This document shows positions 25,332 through 35,680 of a stretch of 51,987 nt of DNA, piece by piece. The DNA lies in assembly GCF_001279775.1 (NCBI RefSeq), contig NZ_LGDG01000024.1, positions 1-51,987 on the forward strand, written 5' to 3'. Within the stretch, counting starts at the first letter, position 1. Each line of letters opens with the position of its first letter. Under the pieces are notes generated by a model. It was not told where the DNA came from and made no database searches. It saw only the letters and a list, made by a program, of their open reading frames with translations. A program made the position numbers and the translations under genes. Source of the stretch: Streptomyces sp. MMG1533 (GTDB lineage: Bacteria; Actinomycetota; Actinomycetes; Streptomycetales; Streptomycetaceae).

Positions 25332-28300
25332 GGGCGCACCACGGCCTGGGCGTACGGCACCAGTCGGACGGGACCCGCGAGCCCGTACGCCTGGCGGGCG
25401 GTGGCGCCGAAGACTGCGGGCTGGGCGGCCCGGAGGCGGTTGATGAGCGGGGTCGCCACCTCGACCTCGATCACGTTGTCGCCGCGCCGCAGGTGTCCGC
25501 CCAGGTCGACGACCGGGTGGAGTCGGTCGGCGGGGGCCAGCCGGGTGCCGTTGACGGCGACCCGGAAGGTGTCGCTGACCTGGCCCAGTTCGAGGTACGC
25601 GCCGTGGGCCGAGGTCCAGTCGGAGGGCAGGACGACGGTCGTGCGGTAACGGCCGATGCCGGCGGAGTCGGCCAGTTCGGGGATCTGCGACCAGGGCAGC
25701 AAGGTGTCGAGGGCGAGTGTGCGCCGGACGATGTCGGTGCGGGTCGCATCGGCGCCGGGGTACCAGTCCTCGACGTCGAGCTGCCAGCGGTCCGGGGTGA
25801 CGGGCTCGGGCAGCGCGGGCACCGTGGTGGTCGCCGCACGGCCCCGGGAAAGACGCGTGGTGTACGTGCCCGGTGCCGAGACGCGCACGGCCAGGCCGCG
25901 GTCGGTGAACAGCACCTGGTCCGCGTCACTGCCCACGGCGTGCGGACGGCTGCCGTTTCGGTCGCCGAAGAGCCCGGGCCGGCCGAGCGCGATGACGGTG
26001 GCCTGGCCGGGTTCGAGGGTGACGCGCACGGTCATGCCGTCGTCGTCCTCGGTGTAGCGGCCGATTCGGGTCGCCTGGCCCGTCCATGGGTCGAGCAGGT
26101 AGGGGACGGTGGCGCCACGACGGGTGCGGCGCAGGGTGACGTCGTGGTCGATGGTCGCGACGGGCGGCTTGACGGTCTCGGCGTGCTTGCCGTTGCACAG
26201 GTAGTAGAAGTCGGTGTCGCCGCTGACACGGTGGGCGTTGAGGAGGGTGGAGGGCGTGGCGTAGCGGGCGTCGGACGTGATGCCGAGGGCGGTGAGGGCG
26301 TCGCCGACGGCGGCCTTGTCAGTGACGGCGGTGACGTGCGGCAGGGCGAGGAGGCGGGCCAGGACCTCGCGCAGTGCGTCCGTCTCGTCCTGGTCGGGCA
26401 CGCCCGGGGTGAACGCCTGGTCGAAGGCGCCGAGCAGGACCATGGGCAGTCCTGCCCGGGCCAGGCTCAGCAGCTTGCGGGCGTCGTCGAGGGCGAGGGT
26501 CGGGGTGGAACCGTAGAAGAAGTCTCCCTCGACGAACAGGGCCTTGTAGGCGGGGCCGTCCGGCGCGAGGCGACCGCCGGAGACGCGGGCGGCCGGCAGG
26601 TCGAGGAGCGGTCCGCTGAGGAACTGGTGGGTCCAGCCGAGCGGTACACCGGTCGCGGTGAACCAGGAGGCGCCGATGCCGGTGGCGGTGTAGCCGGTCT
26701 GGCGGAAGACGGCGACGTCGGCGCGCGGGGTGCCGGTCTGCAGGACCTGGTGCACTCGGCCGAGATAGCCGGCGATGTCCCGGACGTGCCGCCAGGTGGG
26801 CTGGCGGGGCCCCCAGGACTCGCCGTAGCCGGCGGCGCCGTTGTAGGGGCTGAAGGCGGCGAAGCCGGGCCAACTCACCCCGGGGGCGGTGGCGTACGAG
26901 AAGCCGTGCACGACCGTCTGGTTGACGCCGGCCGCGTAGGCGCCGCCCATGGTGCGCAGGAACCTGTCCCACGTCGTGCTGTACGCGGACCCGTTGTAGG
27001 CGCCGGATTCGCAGGACAGCACCGTGTGCCCGGCCATGTCCCGACCGCCGGCCAGGCAGCGGTAGTCGTCCAGGTTCTTGAAGCCGAGCGATTCGCCCTC
27101 GGCGATGTCGAGGATCGCTGCGGAGGCGATGGCGTCGGTCTGCAGTCCGTACGGCTGCGAGCGCAGCGACATGCCGAGCGAGTGCGCCCAGTCCCGCAGG
27201 GCGGTCACGTGGTGGGTGTTGAACAGGTGGGAGACGGTCTCCCAGAAGTCGTGCCGGATCTGCCGGGTGATCTGTGCCTCGAAGGCGAAGACCTGGTTGC
27301 TCTTGTCGAGGACGAGGGCCGGCAGGTACGCCAGGAGGGAACGGCCGGTGCGCTGCTCGAAGACGTCGGGCAGGGCGGAGGTCCACACGAGGGAGTCGGT
27401 CTCCAGTTCGATGGAGTCCTCGAAGAAGGCGCCGCCCGCGGCCTGGAGCAGTCGGCGCACGGTGCCGGTCAGGAGGGCGCGTTCCCAGAAGCCGGTGACG
27501 GCGGCGGTGCCGGCGGGGCTGAAGTGGTCGACGACGTAGGCGGCCGGGGAGGAGTGCGGGCCGGACTCGGGCTGCTGGGCGGTGCCGCGCTGCCAGTAGG
27601 AGATCAGCACCCAGTCTCCCTCCGCGGGGGCGGTCCAGGTCAGGGCGCCGTCGCGGACGGTGGTGGTGAGGTCCCGGACACTGGCGAGGTCCAGGCCGGT
27701 CTCCTTGCGGGTGGCGTTGGCGGGCTCGACGCGGGCGGCCTGGACGGCGAGCAGGCTGCGCCGGGTGACTGCGGAGGCGGCCTCGCGCACCGGCTCGGGG
27801 ACCGGTCCCTGGTAGGTGGTGCCGGCGGCCACGGAGGCGCGGCCGTAGGCGAGTTCCTGGGCGGCGGTGTCGTCGTCGGGGGTGACGCCGGGGACGGCGA
27901 CGGGCCAGCTGGGGCCGAGGGTGAGGTCGATGGTCAGGCCGCGTCTGGCGGCCTGCCGCAGGGCTGCCTCGACGCCGTCGCGCCAGGGAGTGCTGCCCCA
28001 GCCGTGGTGGGCGGTGTCGAGGACGGACTTGTCCTTGATGCTGTGGTGGACGGCGGCGATCTCGGCTCCGCCGAAGCCGGCGTCGGCGATCTGGTCGATC
28101 TCACGGGCGATCTCCGCCGGGTCGACCAGACCGTCCGGCCACCACCAGCGGAACTTGGGGCGCACGGACCGGGGTGGGGTGGCGAACCAGTCGCCGGACA
28201 GATCCTGACGACCGATCAGGGGGACGGCGCCGGCGTCCGTCGAGCCGACTGCGGTGAACGCCGTGGCGGCTCCGGCGGCCAAGGAGGCCGCGAGCACCGT

Positions 28301-28342
28301 GCGCCGGGATATCCCGCCACGCTGCGGGATGGGCTTCTGCAT
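25328..28342 (-). CDS. Secreted GH106 alpha-L-rhamnosidase
   Basis: 1004 aa from ATG 28342. An earlier ATG at 28372 is rejected because its first codons (KRFN) are formed by a LacI-type operator. A twin-arginine signal (ISRRTVLAASLAAGAATAFT) directs export of the folded enzyme. The mature part begins with the GH106 hallmark PKFRWWWPDGLVDPAEIARE, then IDQIADAGFGGAEIAAVHHS, GLTIDLTLGPSWPVAVPGVT and FFEDSIELETDSLVWTSALP. The C-terminus has beta-sandwich carbohydrate-binding folds (YRTTVVLPSDWTSAHGAYLE). The family releases rhamnose from plant cell-wall or flavonoid rhamnosides. It stands alone on its strand with its own operator. Confidence 0.87.
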   Translation of the reverse strand: MQKPIPQRGGISRRTVLAASLAAGAATAFTAVGSTDAGAVPLIGRQDLSGDWFATPPRSVRPKFRWWWPDGLVDPAEIAREIDQIADAGFGGAEIAAVHHSIKDKSVLDTAHHGWGSTPWRDGVEAALRQAARRGLTIDLTLGPSWPVAVPGVTPDDDTAAQELAYGRASVAAGTTYQGPVPEPVREAASAVTRRSLLAVQAARVEPANATRKETGLDLASVRDLTTTVRDGALTWTAPAEGDWVLISYWQRGTAQQPESGPHSSPAAYVVDHFSPAGTAAVTGFWERALLTGTVRRLLQAAGGAFFEDSIELETDSLVWTSALPDVFEQRTGRSLLAYLPALVLDKSNQVFAFEAQITRQIRHDFWETVSHLFNTHHVTALRDWAHSLGMSLRSQPYGLQTDAIASAAILDIAEGESLGFKNLDDYRCLAGGRDMAGHTVLSCESGAYNGSAYSTTWDRFLRTMGGAYAAGVNQTVVHGFSYATAPGVSWPGFAAFSPYNGAAGYGESWGPRQPTWRHVRDIAGYLGRVHQVLQTGTPRADVAVFRQTGYTATGIGASWFTATGVPLGWTHQFLSGPLLDLPAARVSGGRLAPDGPAYKALFVEGDFFYGSTPTLALDDARKLLSLARAGLPMVLLGAFDQAFTPGVPDQDETDALREVLARLLALPHVTAVTDKAAVGDALTALGITSDARYATPSTLLNAHRVSGDTDFYYLCNGKHAETVKPPVATIDHDVTLRRTRRGATVPYLLDPWTGQATRIGRYTEDDDGMTVRVTLEPGQATVIALGRPGLFGDRNGSRPHAVGSDADQVLFTDRGLAVRVSAPGTYTTRLSRGRAATTTVPALPEPVTPDRWQLDVEDWYPGADATRTDIVRRTLALDTLLPWSQIPELADSAGIGRYRTTVVLPSDWTSAHGAYLELGQVSDTFRVAVNGTRLAPADRLHPVVDLGGHLRRGDNVIEVEVATPLINRLRAAQPAVFGATARQAYGLAGPVRLVPYAQAVVRP

Positions 28343-28357
28343 GTGTGGCCCCAGGTG

Positions 28358-28373
28358 ATTGAATCGTTTCAAT
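28358..28373. promoter_or_regulatory. LacI-family-type operator upstream of GH106
   Basis: ATTGAATCGTTTCAAT, near-perfect dyad (one central mismatch pair), matches the TGAAaCGtTTCA-type sites bound by LacI-family regulators of sugar-degradation genes. It lies 16-31 bp upstream of the chosen start. Confidence 0.6.
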
Positions 28374-28455
28374 TCCTCGTAAACGCCGGAACGCTAAGCC
28401 CGGAATCCATGAAGGGTCAAGATCGGCGCCCCAATTCCCCATCGCGCGCAGCCTC

Positions 28456-28484
28456 TTGACGACGTTGGTCCATACCTTTACCGT
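28456..28484 (+). promoter_or_regulatory. Promoter of the alginate lyase gene
   Basis: TTGACG, a 17-bp spacer, then TACCGT, a good vegetative-type promoter. The spacer contains TGGTCCATACC, which resembles the TGGTCCAGACCT element of Streptomyces chitinase promoters (related to DasR sites). Confidence 0.5.
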
Positions 28485-28570
28485 CGCGGCACGCGCCCTG
28501 AGTCACAGGGGCACTCAAAGTTCACAGACATGAACCCGCCTTCTCCCCCACGTCACCGAAGGACGGCCCC

Positions 28571-29347
28571 ATGATCCGTACCGGAGTCCTCGCGGCGGCC
28601 ACCGTCATGGCCACTGTCACCACCGCGACCTTCCTGGGCAGCTCCAGCGCCGACGCCGCCGATCCGAAGGTCGCACCCGGCGGCAACTTCGACCTGTCGG
28701 TCTGGCAGTTGCAGGAACCCGTGGGTTCCCCCGGCAAGCCCACGACCATCTCCTCGTCCCGACTGCAGGGACCGGGCGGCCACCAGGACGCGTACTTCTA
28801 CACCGACACCCGCGACGGTGCGATGACCTTCTGGGCACCCGAGAAGGGCGTCACCACTCCCAACTCCAAGTACGCCCGCTCCGAGTTGCGCGAGATGAAC
28901 CGCAGCGGCGGCGCTGCCGACTGGTCACTGCGCGGCAGCCACCGGTTGAGTGCGACCCTGCGCGTGGTGTCGGTGACGTCCAACGTGTGCGTGGGGCAGA
29001 TCCACCTGGGCTCCGGCGGCTCCTCCACCAAACCGCTGGTGGAGCTCTACTACCGGGCGAACGGTGACATCGTCGTCGGCACCGAGAACTCGCCCGCGGG
29101 CGGCCAGACCCTGCACACCGTGGGACATGTCCCGGTCGGCAGGACATGGAGCTACGCCATCGCCGTCTCCGGCGGTGACACCATCGATCTGACGGTCAAC
29201 GGCAGCACCAAGCACTACCCGATTCCCTCGTCGTTCTTCCCGTACAAGCAGTACTTCAAGGCGGGTTCCTACAATCAGTCGACCTCCGACAGCACCACGA
29301 AGGGGGCGCGGGTCGCGTTCTACGGGCTGAACGTCTCGCACGGCTGA
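28571..29347 (+). CDS. Secreted PL7 alginate lyase-like polysaccharide lyase
   Basis: 258 aa. ATG follows GAAGGA. Sec signal peptide RTGVLAAATVMATVTTATFL, cleaved near ADAADP. The three PL7 active-site motifs are present: YARSELREM (R-x-E-L-R), VGQIHLG (QIH) and YFKAGSYNQ (Y-F-K-A-G-x-Y-N-Q). The jelly-roll begins GGNFDLSVWQLQEPVGSPGK. The enzyme cleaves glycosidic bonds of uronate polymers by beta-elimination outside the cell; QIH rather than QVH is the form often linked to poly-G or broader specificity. The gene stands alone between divergent and convergent neighbours, with its own promoter. Confidence 0.87.
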   Translation: MIRTGVLAAATVMATVTTATFLGSSSADAADPKVAPGGNFDLSVWQLQEPVGSPGKPTTISSSRLQGPGGHQDAYFYTDTRDGAMTFWAPEKGVTTPNSKYARSELREMNRSGGAADWSLRGSHRLSATLRVVSVTSNVCVGQIHLGSGGSSTKPLVELYYRANGDIVVGTENSPAGGQTLHTVGHVPVGRTWSYAIAVSGGDTIDLTVNGSTKHYPIPSSFFPYKQYFKAGSYNQSTSDSTTKGARVAFYGLNVSHG

Positions 29348-29393
29348 CCAGAACACCGCGCGGGAAGTTCACGTGGAACGACGACCCACCCCA

Positions 29394-29428
29394 CATCGGC
29401 GGGACATCCCTGCGATGCCCCGCCGATG
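29394..29428. terminator. 10-bp stem-loop between convergent genes
   Basis: CATCGGCGGG and CCCGCCGATG arms with a 15-nt loop, between the PL7 gene (+) and the alpha/beta-hydrolase gene (-). Confidence 0.65.
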
Positions 29429-29442
29429 CCTGTCGTCACTCG

Positions 29443-30798
29443 TCACCGCAGTCCGGTGAGGAACGGGGCGAGGGTGTGGGTCAGGGTGTTGTGCCGAGCG
29501 GCGGCGAACAGCGGGTCGAGATGGTTCATCCCGTCGTCCGCCTCGTATCTCCCGTAAGGGATATGCGAGTTGGCCACGACCTGGCGCGCGGACGACACGA
29601 TCGTCCCCTTCGCGTAGCTCGTCTCGAAGACGTAGAGCGGAACGTCCAGGCCCCCGGTGTGCCGCAGTCGCAGCCCCAGTGAGCGGGCCAGGTCGGTGTC
29701 GGCGTAGGGATCTACGACGTCGAGGTCCACCGACAGCCGGGACGGCCAGTACCACTCCCACACGGCCGCCTCGGGACCACCCGCGTACGCCGTCGCGACA
29801 CGGCTGATGGGAGTGATGCCCGTGTCGACCCAACCGCGCACGTCGCCGCTGTCGGCAAGGTGCCCCGAGTGGACACTGATGTCGTTCGGCCAGCCGAATC
29901 CGGCGTCCACCAAGGTGCCCAACAGACCGCCGTTGGTGACGGGGTACGGCGGCCGCAGTGCGTCGGGCATCCGGGGCTGGAGGACCGAGCGGCCGTCCGG
30001 GTCGCGATGTGCGTACCAGCCCGCGAGCTGGTACCAGATCTGTGTGCTCTCCGCCCGGGCGCCCAGCCCGACTCCGGTCAGGGTCATGTCGAAGACCGCC
30101 CCGCCCTCGATCGCGGCCAGCCGTTCCCGCACCTCCTCCGGTGAGTTGTGCACCAGCTGCCCGGTCCCCTCGAACGCCCCGCGCACGCCACCGTCGACAA
30201 GTACGAGCGCGTTGATGTCCCGGTAGCCGGGACGGCCGTCGAAGTCCCAGGCGGCGTAGGCCATCGCCGTAGTGGCGCCCCAGGAGTGACCGCCGAGCAC
30301 CACTCGCCGCCGACCGCCGCGGGCCGCGGCCCGTACGACCGTGCGCAGGTCCTCCATGGTGCGGGCGAGGCCCCAACGGGCGGCGAAGGCGGAGGTTGCG
30401 GGGTCCTGCGAACCGTAGTGGCCATCCAGGTAGTACCCGGCCGGGTCCGCGGTGGTGAACCCCGAGCGGTCGGCCAGGTTCTCCTCGCGTCGGTCGAACG
30501 CCCACACCTGCACACCGGGCACGGCCTTCACAAGGTCCCGGGCGAGCAGGCGGAAGTCGCCCGCGGCCCCGAACATCCCCGGAACCAGCACCACCACCGT
30601 GTGTGCCGTGTCCGGACCGACCTGGAGTACATGGACCCGGTCCGACCCTGCCGGACCGCCCCCGCCGGCCACCGCCAGCGGGACGTACGGCTCGCGGTCC
30701 CACCCGGCGGCGACGGCCGGGCCGGTCGGGAGGGACGTGAGGGCGAGCCCGCCGACGAGCCCGCCGAGCACCGTCCTGCGAGGCAGGCCTCCCGTCAT
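29443..30798 (-). CDS. Secreted alpha/beta-hydrolase (lipase/esterase-like)
   Basis: 451 aa from ATG 30798, which overlaps the upstream gene's stop (ATGA); a longer start two or three codons upstream is less likely. The twin-arginine signal is LPRRTVLGGLVGGLALTSLP. Catalytic serine lies in the nucleophile elbow LGGHSWGATTAMAYA; the oxyanion strand is VVVLVPGMFGAAGDFRLLAR and the catalytic His is probably in DDGMNHLDPLF. The remainder shows an expanded cap (GWYAHRDPDGRS and following). Substrate unknown. The coupling to the lectin-like gene suggests they act on the same external polymer or lipid. Confidence 0.8.
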   Translation of the reverse strand: MTGGLPRRTVLGGLVGGLALTSLPTGPAVAAGWDREPYVPLAVAGGGGPAGSDRVHVLQVGPDTAHTVVVLVPGMFGAAGDFRLLARDLVKAVPGVQVWAFDRREENLADRSGFTTADPAGYYLDGHYGSQDPATSAFAARWGLARTMEDLRTVVRAAARGGRRRVVLGGHSWGATTAMAYAAWDFDGRPGYRDINALVLVDGGVRGAFEGTGQLVHNSPEEVRERLAAIEGGAVFDMTLTGVGLGARAESTQIWYQLAGWYAHRDPDGRSVLQPRMPDALRPPYPVTNGGLLGTLVDAGFGWPNDISVHSGHLADSGDVRGWVDTGITPISRVATAYAGGPEAAVWEWYWPSRLSVDLDVVDPYADTDLARSLGLRLRHTGGLDVPLYVFETSYAKGTIVSSARQVVANSHIPYGRYEADDGMNHLDPLFAAARHNTLTHTLAPFLTGLR

Positions 30799-31574
30799 GA
30801 GGCGCACCCGCCCACCCGCTGGGTGCTCAGCGCCACGTCGTCCATGCGGACGTCGTATGCCGACGGAGTGGGGTCGGACTGGTACAACTGCCAGCCCAGC
30901 TTGAGTGTGTCGAAGTGCGGGAAGACGAAGTCGTCCGTCGTGCCGCCGTGTTCCTTCGTGGACACCGTCAACTCGGACTGCTCCACACCGTCCAGGTAGA
31001 CGGTGACGCGATTGTCACGTGCGTCGAGGTGGAACTCGACGCACTGCCATGTCGCGGCAGTGGCGGGAGCGGAGGTCTTCCAGGCGGTCCAGTCCCCGGT
31101 GGGGCCCAGGTCGGAGCCGACTCCCCAGAAGTTGGCCTGTGAGGTGGGCACGTACTGGCCGCCCAACGGGCGTACCAGCGTGGGGACATCGGAGCCGGAT
31201 GCCTCCGCGACGGTCCAGTGTGCCCAGTCCGGGGCCGTCGGGAAGTCGTTCACGCGCAGCCGCAACCGGGCCCAGAAGCTGTTGCCGGGGGGCGCGAGGT
31301 CGGACAGGACCAGGAAGGCACGGCCGTTGCCCTCGGTGTGGAGCCGCAGTTCGCGGCCATGGCCGGTGGCGCTGGGTTCGACTGTCAGCGAACCGTCGGC
31401 GGTGTCAGCGGTCCAGCCGCGGCCCGCGGTCACCGGGCCGAGAGGAAGGCGGTCGAAGTCTTCCCTGAAGAGGGTCGTGTGCGGGGTCGGGGTGGCGGAG
31501 GCGGTGGGGGGTATCGCGAGCAGCGCGGCCGATGCGGCTAACAGAGCGGCGGCGATCTTCCTCGTGCGAGTCAT
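30795..31574 (-). CDS. Secreted concanavalin-A-like (jelly-roll) protein
   Basis: 259 aa from ATG 31574 with Sec signal RKIAAALLAASAALLAIPPT (cut near ASATP). Mature part: FREDFDRLPLGPVTAGRGWT, LRLHTEGNGRAFLVLSDLAP, FWARLRLRVNDFPTAPDWAH, WTVAEASGSDVPTLVRPLGG, WQCVEFHLDARDNRVTVYLD and YDVRMDDVALSTQRVGGCAS. This is the concanavalin-A-like fold of the Cip1/uronan-lyase-like group, possibly a polysaccharide-binding or lyase protein. It is translationally coupled to the alpha/beta-hydrolase. Function is inferred from fold only. Confidence 0.65.
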   Translation of the reverse strand: MTRTRKIAAALLAASAALLAIPPTASATPTPHTTLFREDFDRLPLGPVTAGRGWTADTADGSLTVEPSATGHGRELRLHTEGNGRAFLVLSDLAPPGNSFWARLRLRVNDFPTAPDWAHWTVAEASGSDVPTLVRPLGGQYVPTSQANFWGVGSDLGPTGDWTAWKTSAPATAATWQCVEFHLDARDNRVTVYLDGVEQSELTVSTKEHGGTTDDFVFPHFDTLKLGWQLYQSDPTPSAYDVRMDDVALSTQRVGGCAS

Positions 31575-31633
31575 GCGGACAGTTTGCAACATCCGTCACA
31601 GCGTTCACACAGTCCGTCTCTCGGATCAGCGAG

Positions 31634-31657
31634 GCCCAGTGCCGCCGGGCACTGGGC
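31634..31657. terminator. 10-bp stem-loop behind the chitosanase gene
   Basis: GCCCAGTGCC and GGCACTGGGC arms with a 4-nt loop, 32 bp past the csn stop on the minus strand; it ends before the next gene's promoter region. Confidence 0.7.
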
Positions 31658-31688
31658 GCCCGTCTGTCTTCCTCTCTCCGTGTCTTCG

Positions 31689-32522
31689 TCAGCCGATGTG
31701 GTAACTGTCCCCGTACACCTTCCAGTCCAGGGGCGGGTTGAGGTCGAAGTTGCCTTCGCGCAGGAAGACGCGCTGCGCGGTGTCGACGCGGCTGGTGTCG
31801 CTGTGTGCTTCCTCCTGCTTCATCGCCCATACCCGTGCGTCGAGGAAGGCGTCGAGGAACATGGTTTCGTTGCCGCCCCGCGCCGGCGGCTTCGCATGGT
31901 GCAGGGCATGCCGGCGGATGTTGCTGAAGCTGGTCGAGTCGCCGCCGTCGCCGTGCATGACGATGGCGTCGTAGTAGGCGAACTGGCCCAGTACACGCAG
32001 GCCGTCCGCCTTGCCCTGCCTGACGGCGGGGTTGAAGTAGACGCGGTCGCGTTCGTCGTTCTGTGCCTGCTGGAACGCCGTGTCCTGAGCGGCCCTGCGC
32101 CAGTCCTCGGTGAAGTACGGGTCGAGACCGTCGTGCGAGTCGGTGCCGTTGACTCGGCGCAGTGCCGGCAGGTACTTGGCGAGGACGTTGTCGGGCCTGC
32201 GGTCGGTGTAGAGCTCCACGAGGTCGAGCATGTCTGCCGTGCCGGAGCAGAAGCCGATGATGCCGGCGGTGTACCCGCGGCCGTCGCCGATGTCCTCGAT
32301 GTACCGGTACTGGGCCTTCCAGTCGAGCGTGGAGTTCTCCGCGCTCGACACCAGTTGCATGGCGATCTCCTTCTTCGCCGGGTCGTCGAGGCCCGGTGCG
32401 GCTGCCGCCGCTGCAGCGATGGGCGGGGAGCCGAACACGCCGACGGAGGTCAACGCTCCCAGCCGGGCAAGGACGGTGCGGCGAGAAGTGCGGGCGGGTG
32501 GGGCTGCTGTCTCAGGTTCCAC
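31689..32522 (-). CDS. csn: GH46 chitosanase
   Basis: 277 aa from GTG 32522, with GGAGTCTCC directly upstream. Twin-arginine signal RTSRRTVLARLGALTSVGVF. The mature enzyme is close to the chitosanase of Streptomyces sp. N174: LDDPAKKEIAMQLVSSAENS carries the general acid Glu (residue 62, Glu22 of N174), YIEDIGDGRGYTAGIIGFCS carries the catalytic Asp (residue 80, Asp40), then FQQAQNDERDRVYFNPAV and DTAQRVFLREGNFDLNPPLD. It cuts chitosan outside the cell. Two operators lie within 70 bp upstream. The family identity is very secure. Confidence 0.95.
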   Translation of the reverse strand: MEPETAAPPARTSRRTVLARLGALTSVGVFGSPPIAAAAAAAPGLDDPAKKEIAMQLVSSAENSTLDWKAQYRYIEDIGDGRGYTAGIIGFCSGTADMLDLVELYTDRRPDNVLAKYLPALRRVNGTDSHDGLDPYFTEDWRRAAQDTAFQQAQNDERDRVYFNPAVRQGKADGLRVLGQFAYYDAIVMHGDGGDSTSFSNIRRHALHHAKPPARGGNETMFLDAFLDARVWAMKQEEAHSDTSRVDTAQRVFLREGNFDLNPPLDWKVYGDSYHIG

Positions 32523-32556
32523 GGAGACTCCAGGCAAGGGTGGGGGGTTGGGGAGT

Positions 32557-32568
32557 TGGTCCAGACCT
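32557..32568. promoter_or_regulatory. TGGTCCAGACCT element (chitinase-type / DasR-like site)
   Basis: TGGTCCAGACCT, with GGTC-CA-GACC dyad symmetry, is the 12-bp sequence repeated in Streptomyces chitinase promoters and close to the DasR consensus TGGTCTAGACCA. It lies 35 bp upstream of the csn start. Confidence 0.6.
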
Positions 32569-32574
32569 GAATCG

Positions 32575-32590
32575 TTAGGAATGTTTCCTA
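32575..32590. promoter_or_regulatory. csn: CsnR-box-like operator of the chitosanase gene
   Basis: TTAGGAATGTTTCCTA is almost a perfect dyad and fits the TTAGGAAA-x-TTTCCTAA-type box known for the chitosan-responsive ROK-family regulator CsnR. It lies 53 bp upstream of the csn start, immediately next to the chitinase-type element. Confidence 0.65.
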
Positions 32591-32597
32591 CCAATAG

Positions 32598-34430
<1,833 letters not shown>

Positions 34431-34710
34431 GCGGAGTACCTCATGGCCTCAGGATCGTGGGCGGCGAGTCTCCTCGGCAACGGAGATTCCACCCGGCAGC
34501 GGTCAGCCGGCGTCGCGCCGGCCTCCTCAAGCAGGTTGTACGGGTAACCAGCCGATGGTGACGCGTGCTTGCGAAGACGCCGTCGAGTCTGTTTGCGCGC
34601 AGCCCGGAAGGCAGGGGTAGGGAGGAGAGCCCCGATGAAATCCCGGGTGCCCCGCATTGTGTGACGGTAGCCTCGCCGCGGGAGTCGTCCACCAGGGGGA
34701 GGGACAGGGC

Positions 34711-35352
34711 ATGCGGGAGCAGGACCGGATCGAACGGGCGCGGGAGCTGTACGAGTCCGCGATGTTCGGCGGGGACACGTCAGCACTGGTCGCGGCAGAT
34801 CAGGAGCTGGACGCGGTCGAGGCCCCGATCGCGCTGGAACGTGGAAAGTTGCTGCACGTACGCTTCCTCAACGATCGGCGGGAGGACTCGCAGGAGCTGG
34901 TGCTGTTCGAGCGTGCGGCCGAGCTGTACCACCGCCTGGGTGATGCGGGCGGTGAGGCCGACGCGCTGTTCTGGATCGGTTGCTGGCACCAGGTGGTACG
35001 CGACGACAGTGCCGCCGGCAGGCCGTACTTCGAGAGGTCGTATGCGCTGGCGCAGTCCGTCGGCGACCGGAAGACCATGTCCTACGCGGTGCGCCATCTC
35101 GGCTTCGCCGAGAAGGAGGCGGGGCGGTTCGACCGAGCCCACGAGCTGCTGACCGAATCGGTGACGCTGCGCCGCGAGATCGGGTTCATGCCCGGCGTGG
35201 CAGCGGGCCTGGTGGCGCTCGGGTACCTTTCCGCCGAGACCAGCGACCGCGAGGCAGCCCTCGGGTACCTGGACGAGGCGCAGACCACCGCCGAACAGTG
35301 CGGCGCCAAGGCCGTGCTGGGATGGATCGAGCAGGCGCGCACCCAAATCTGA
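34711..35352 (+). CDS. TPR-repeat protein
   Basis: 213 aa; ATG 34711 follows GGGGGAGGGACAGGG, which outranks an upstream in-frame ATG. MREQDRIERARELYESAMFG begins a helical protein with four to five TPR units, clear in LVLFERAAELYHRLGDAGGE, RPYFERSYALAQSVGDRKTM, FDRAHELLTESVTLRREIGF and EAALGYLDEAQTTAEQCGAK. It is cytoplasmic and probably a protein-interaction adaptor. I recall stand-alone relatives in many Streptomyces, without a role. It may relate to the convergent NTPase gene behind it, but no coupling is visible. Confidence 0.75.
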   Translation: MREQDRIERARELYESAMFGGDTSALVAADQELDAVEAPIALERGKLLHVRFLNDRREDSQELVLFERAAELYHRLGDAGGEADALFWIGCWHQVVRDDSAAGRPYFERSYALAQSVGDRKTMSYAVRHLGFAEKEAGRFDRAHELLTESVTLRREIGFMPGVAAGLVALGYLSAETSDREAALGYLDEAQTTAEQCGAKAVLGWIEQARTQI

Positions 35353-35680
35353 ACCAAGCCCTGTCACAGCGCCGTGCTGCAGGGCCATGCCTGCGGGCCA
35401 TGGCCTTGTCAGCAAGCTTTCTGGCAGGAGCTGAGCTGGTCGCCGGAGGCGTGCCCGGGTTCCGCGCAACCCCGAGCACGGCCTTCCGGGAGCCCGGCCG
35501 CCCGTGTTGCCCGTGCCGCCCGTGCCGCCCGTGCCGCCCGTGCCGCCCGTGCCGCCCAGCGGATCCTGGAGATGGCCTCCACGATCTGGCACGGATTTCG
35601 CGCGAAGGCCGGGTCCTCGTCCGGAGACACCCACTACCTGCTGCCCACCTTGACTGGCAGATCGATGCCAAGCGGGGCGG
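35353..35680. other. Intergenic interval with 9-bp repeats
   Basis: No gene supported. It separates two convergent genes (TPR + and trypsin-NTPase -) and holds the CCCGTGCCG repeat tract. Confidence 0.55.
35501..35554. repeat. Six tandem copies of CCCGTGCCG
   Basis: One imperfect (CCCGTGTTG) and five perfect 9-bp units. It is non-coding, GC-rich and slippage-prone; no symmetry. Confidence 0.85.

Noticed and set aside
25283..28459. 1058-codon plus-strand frame opposite the rhamnosidase
   Set aside because: Shadow of GH106, Gly/Val-rich low complexity; it also begins inside the terminator palindrome.
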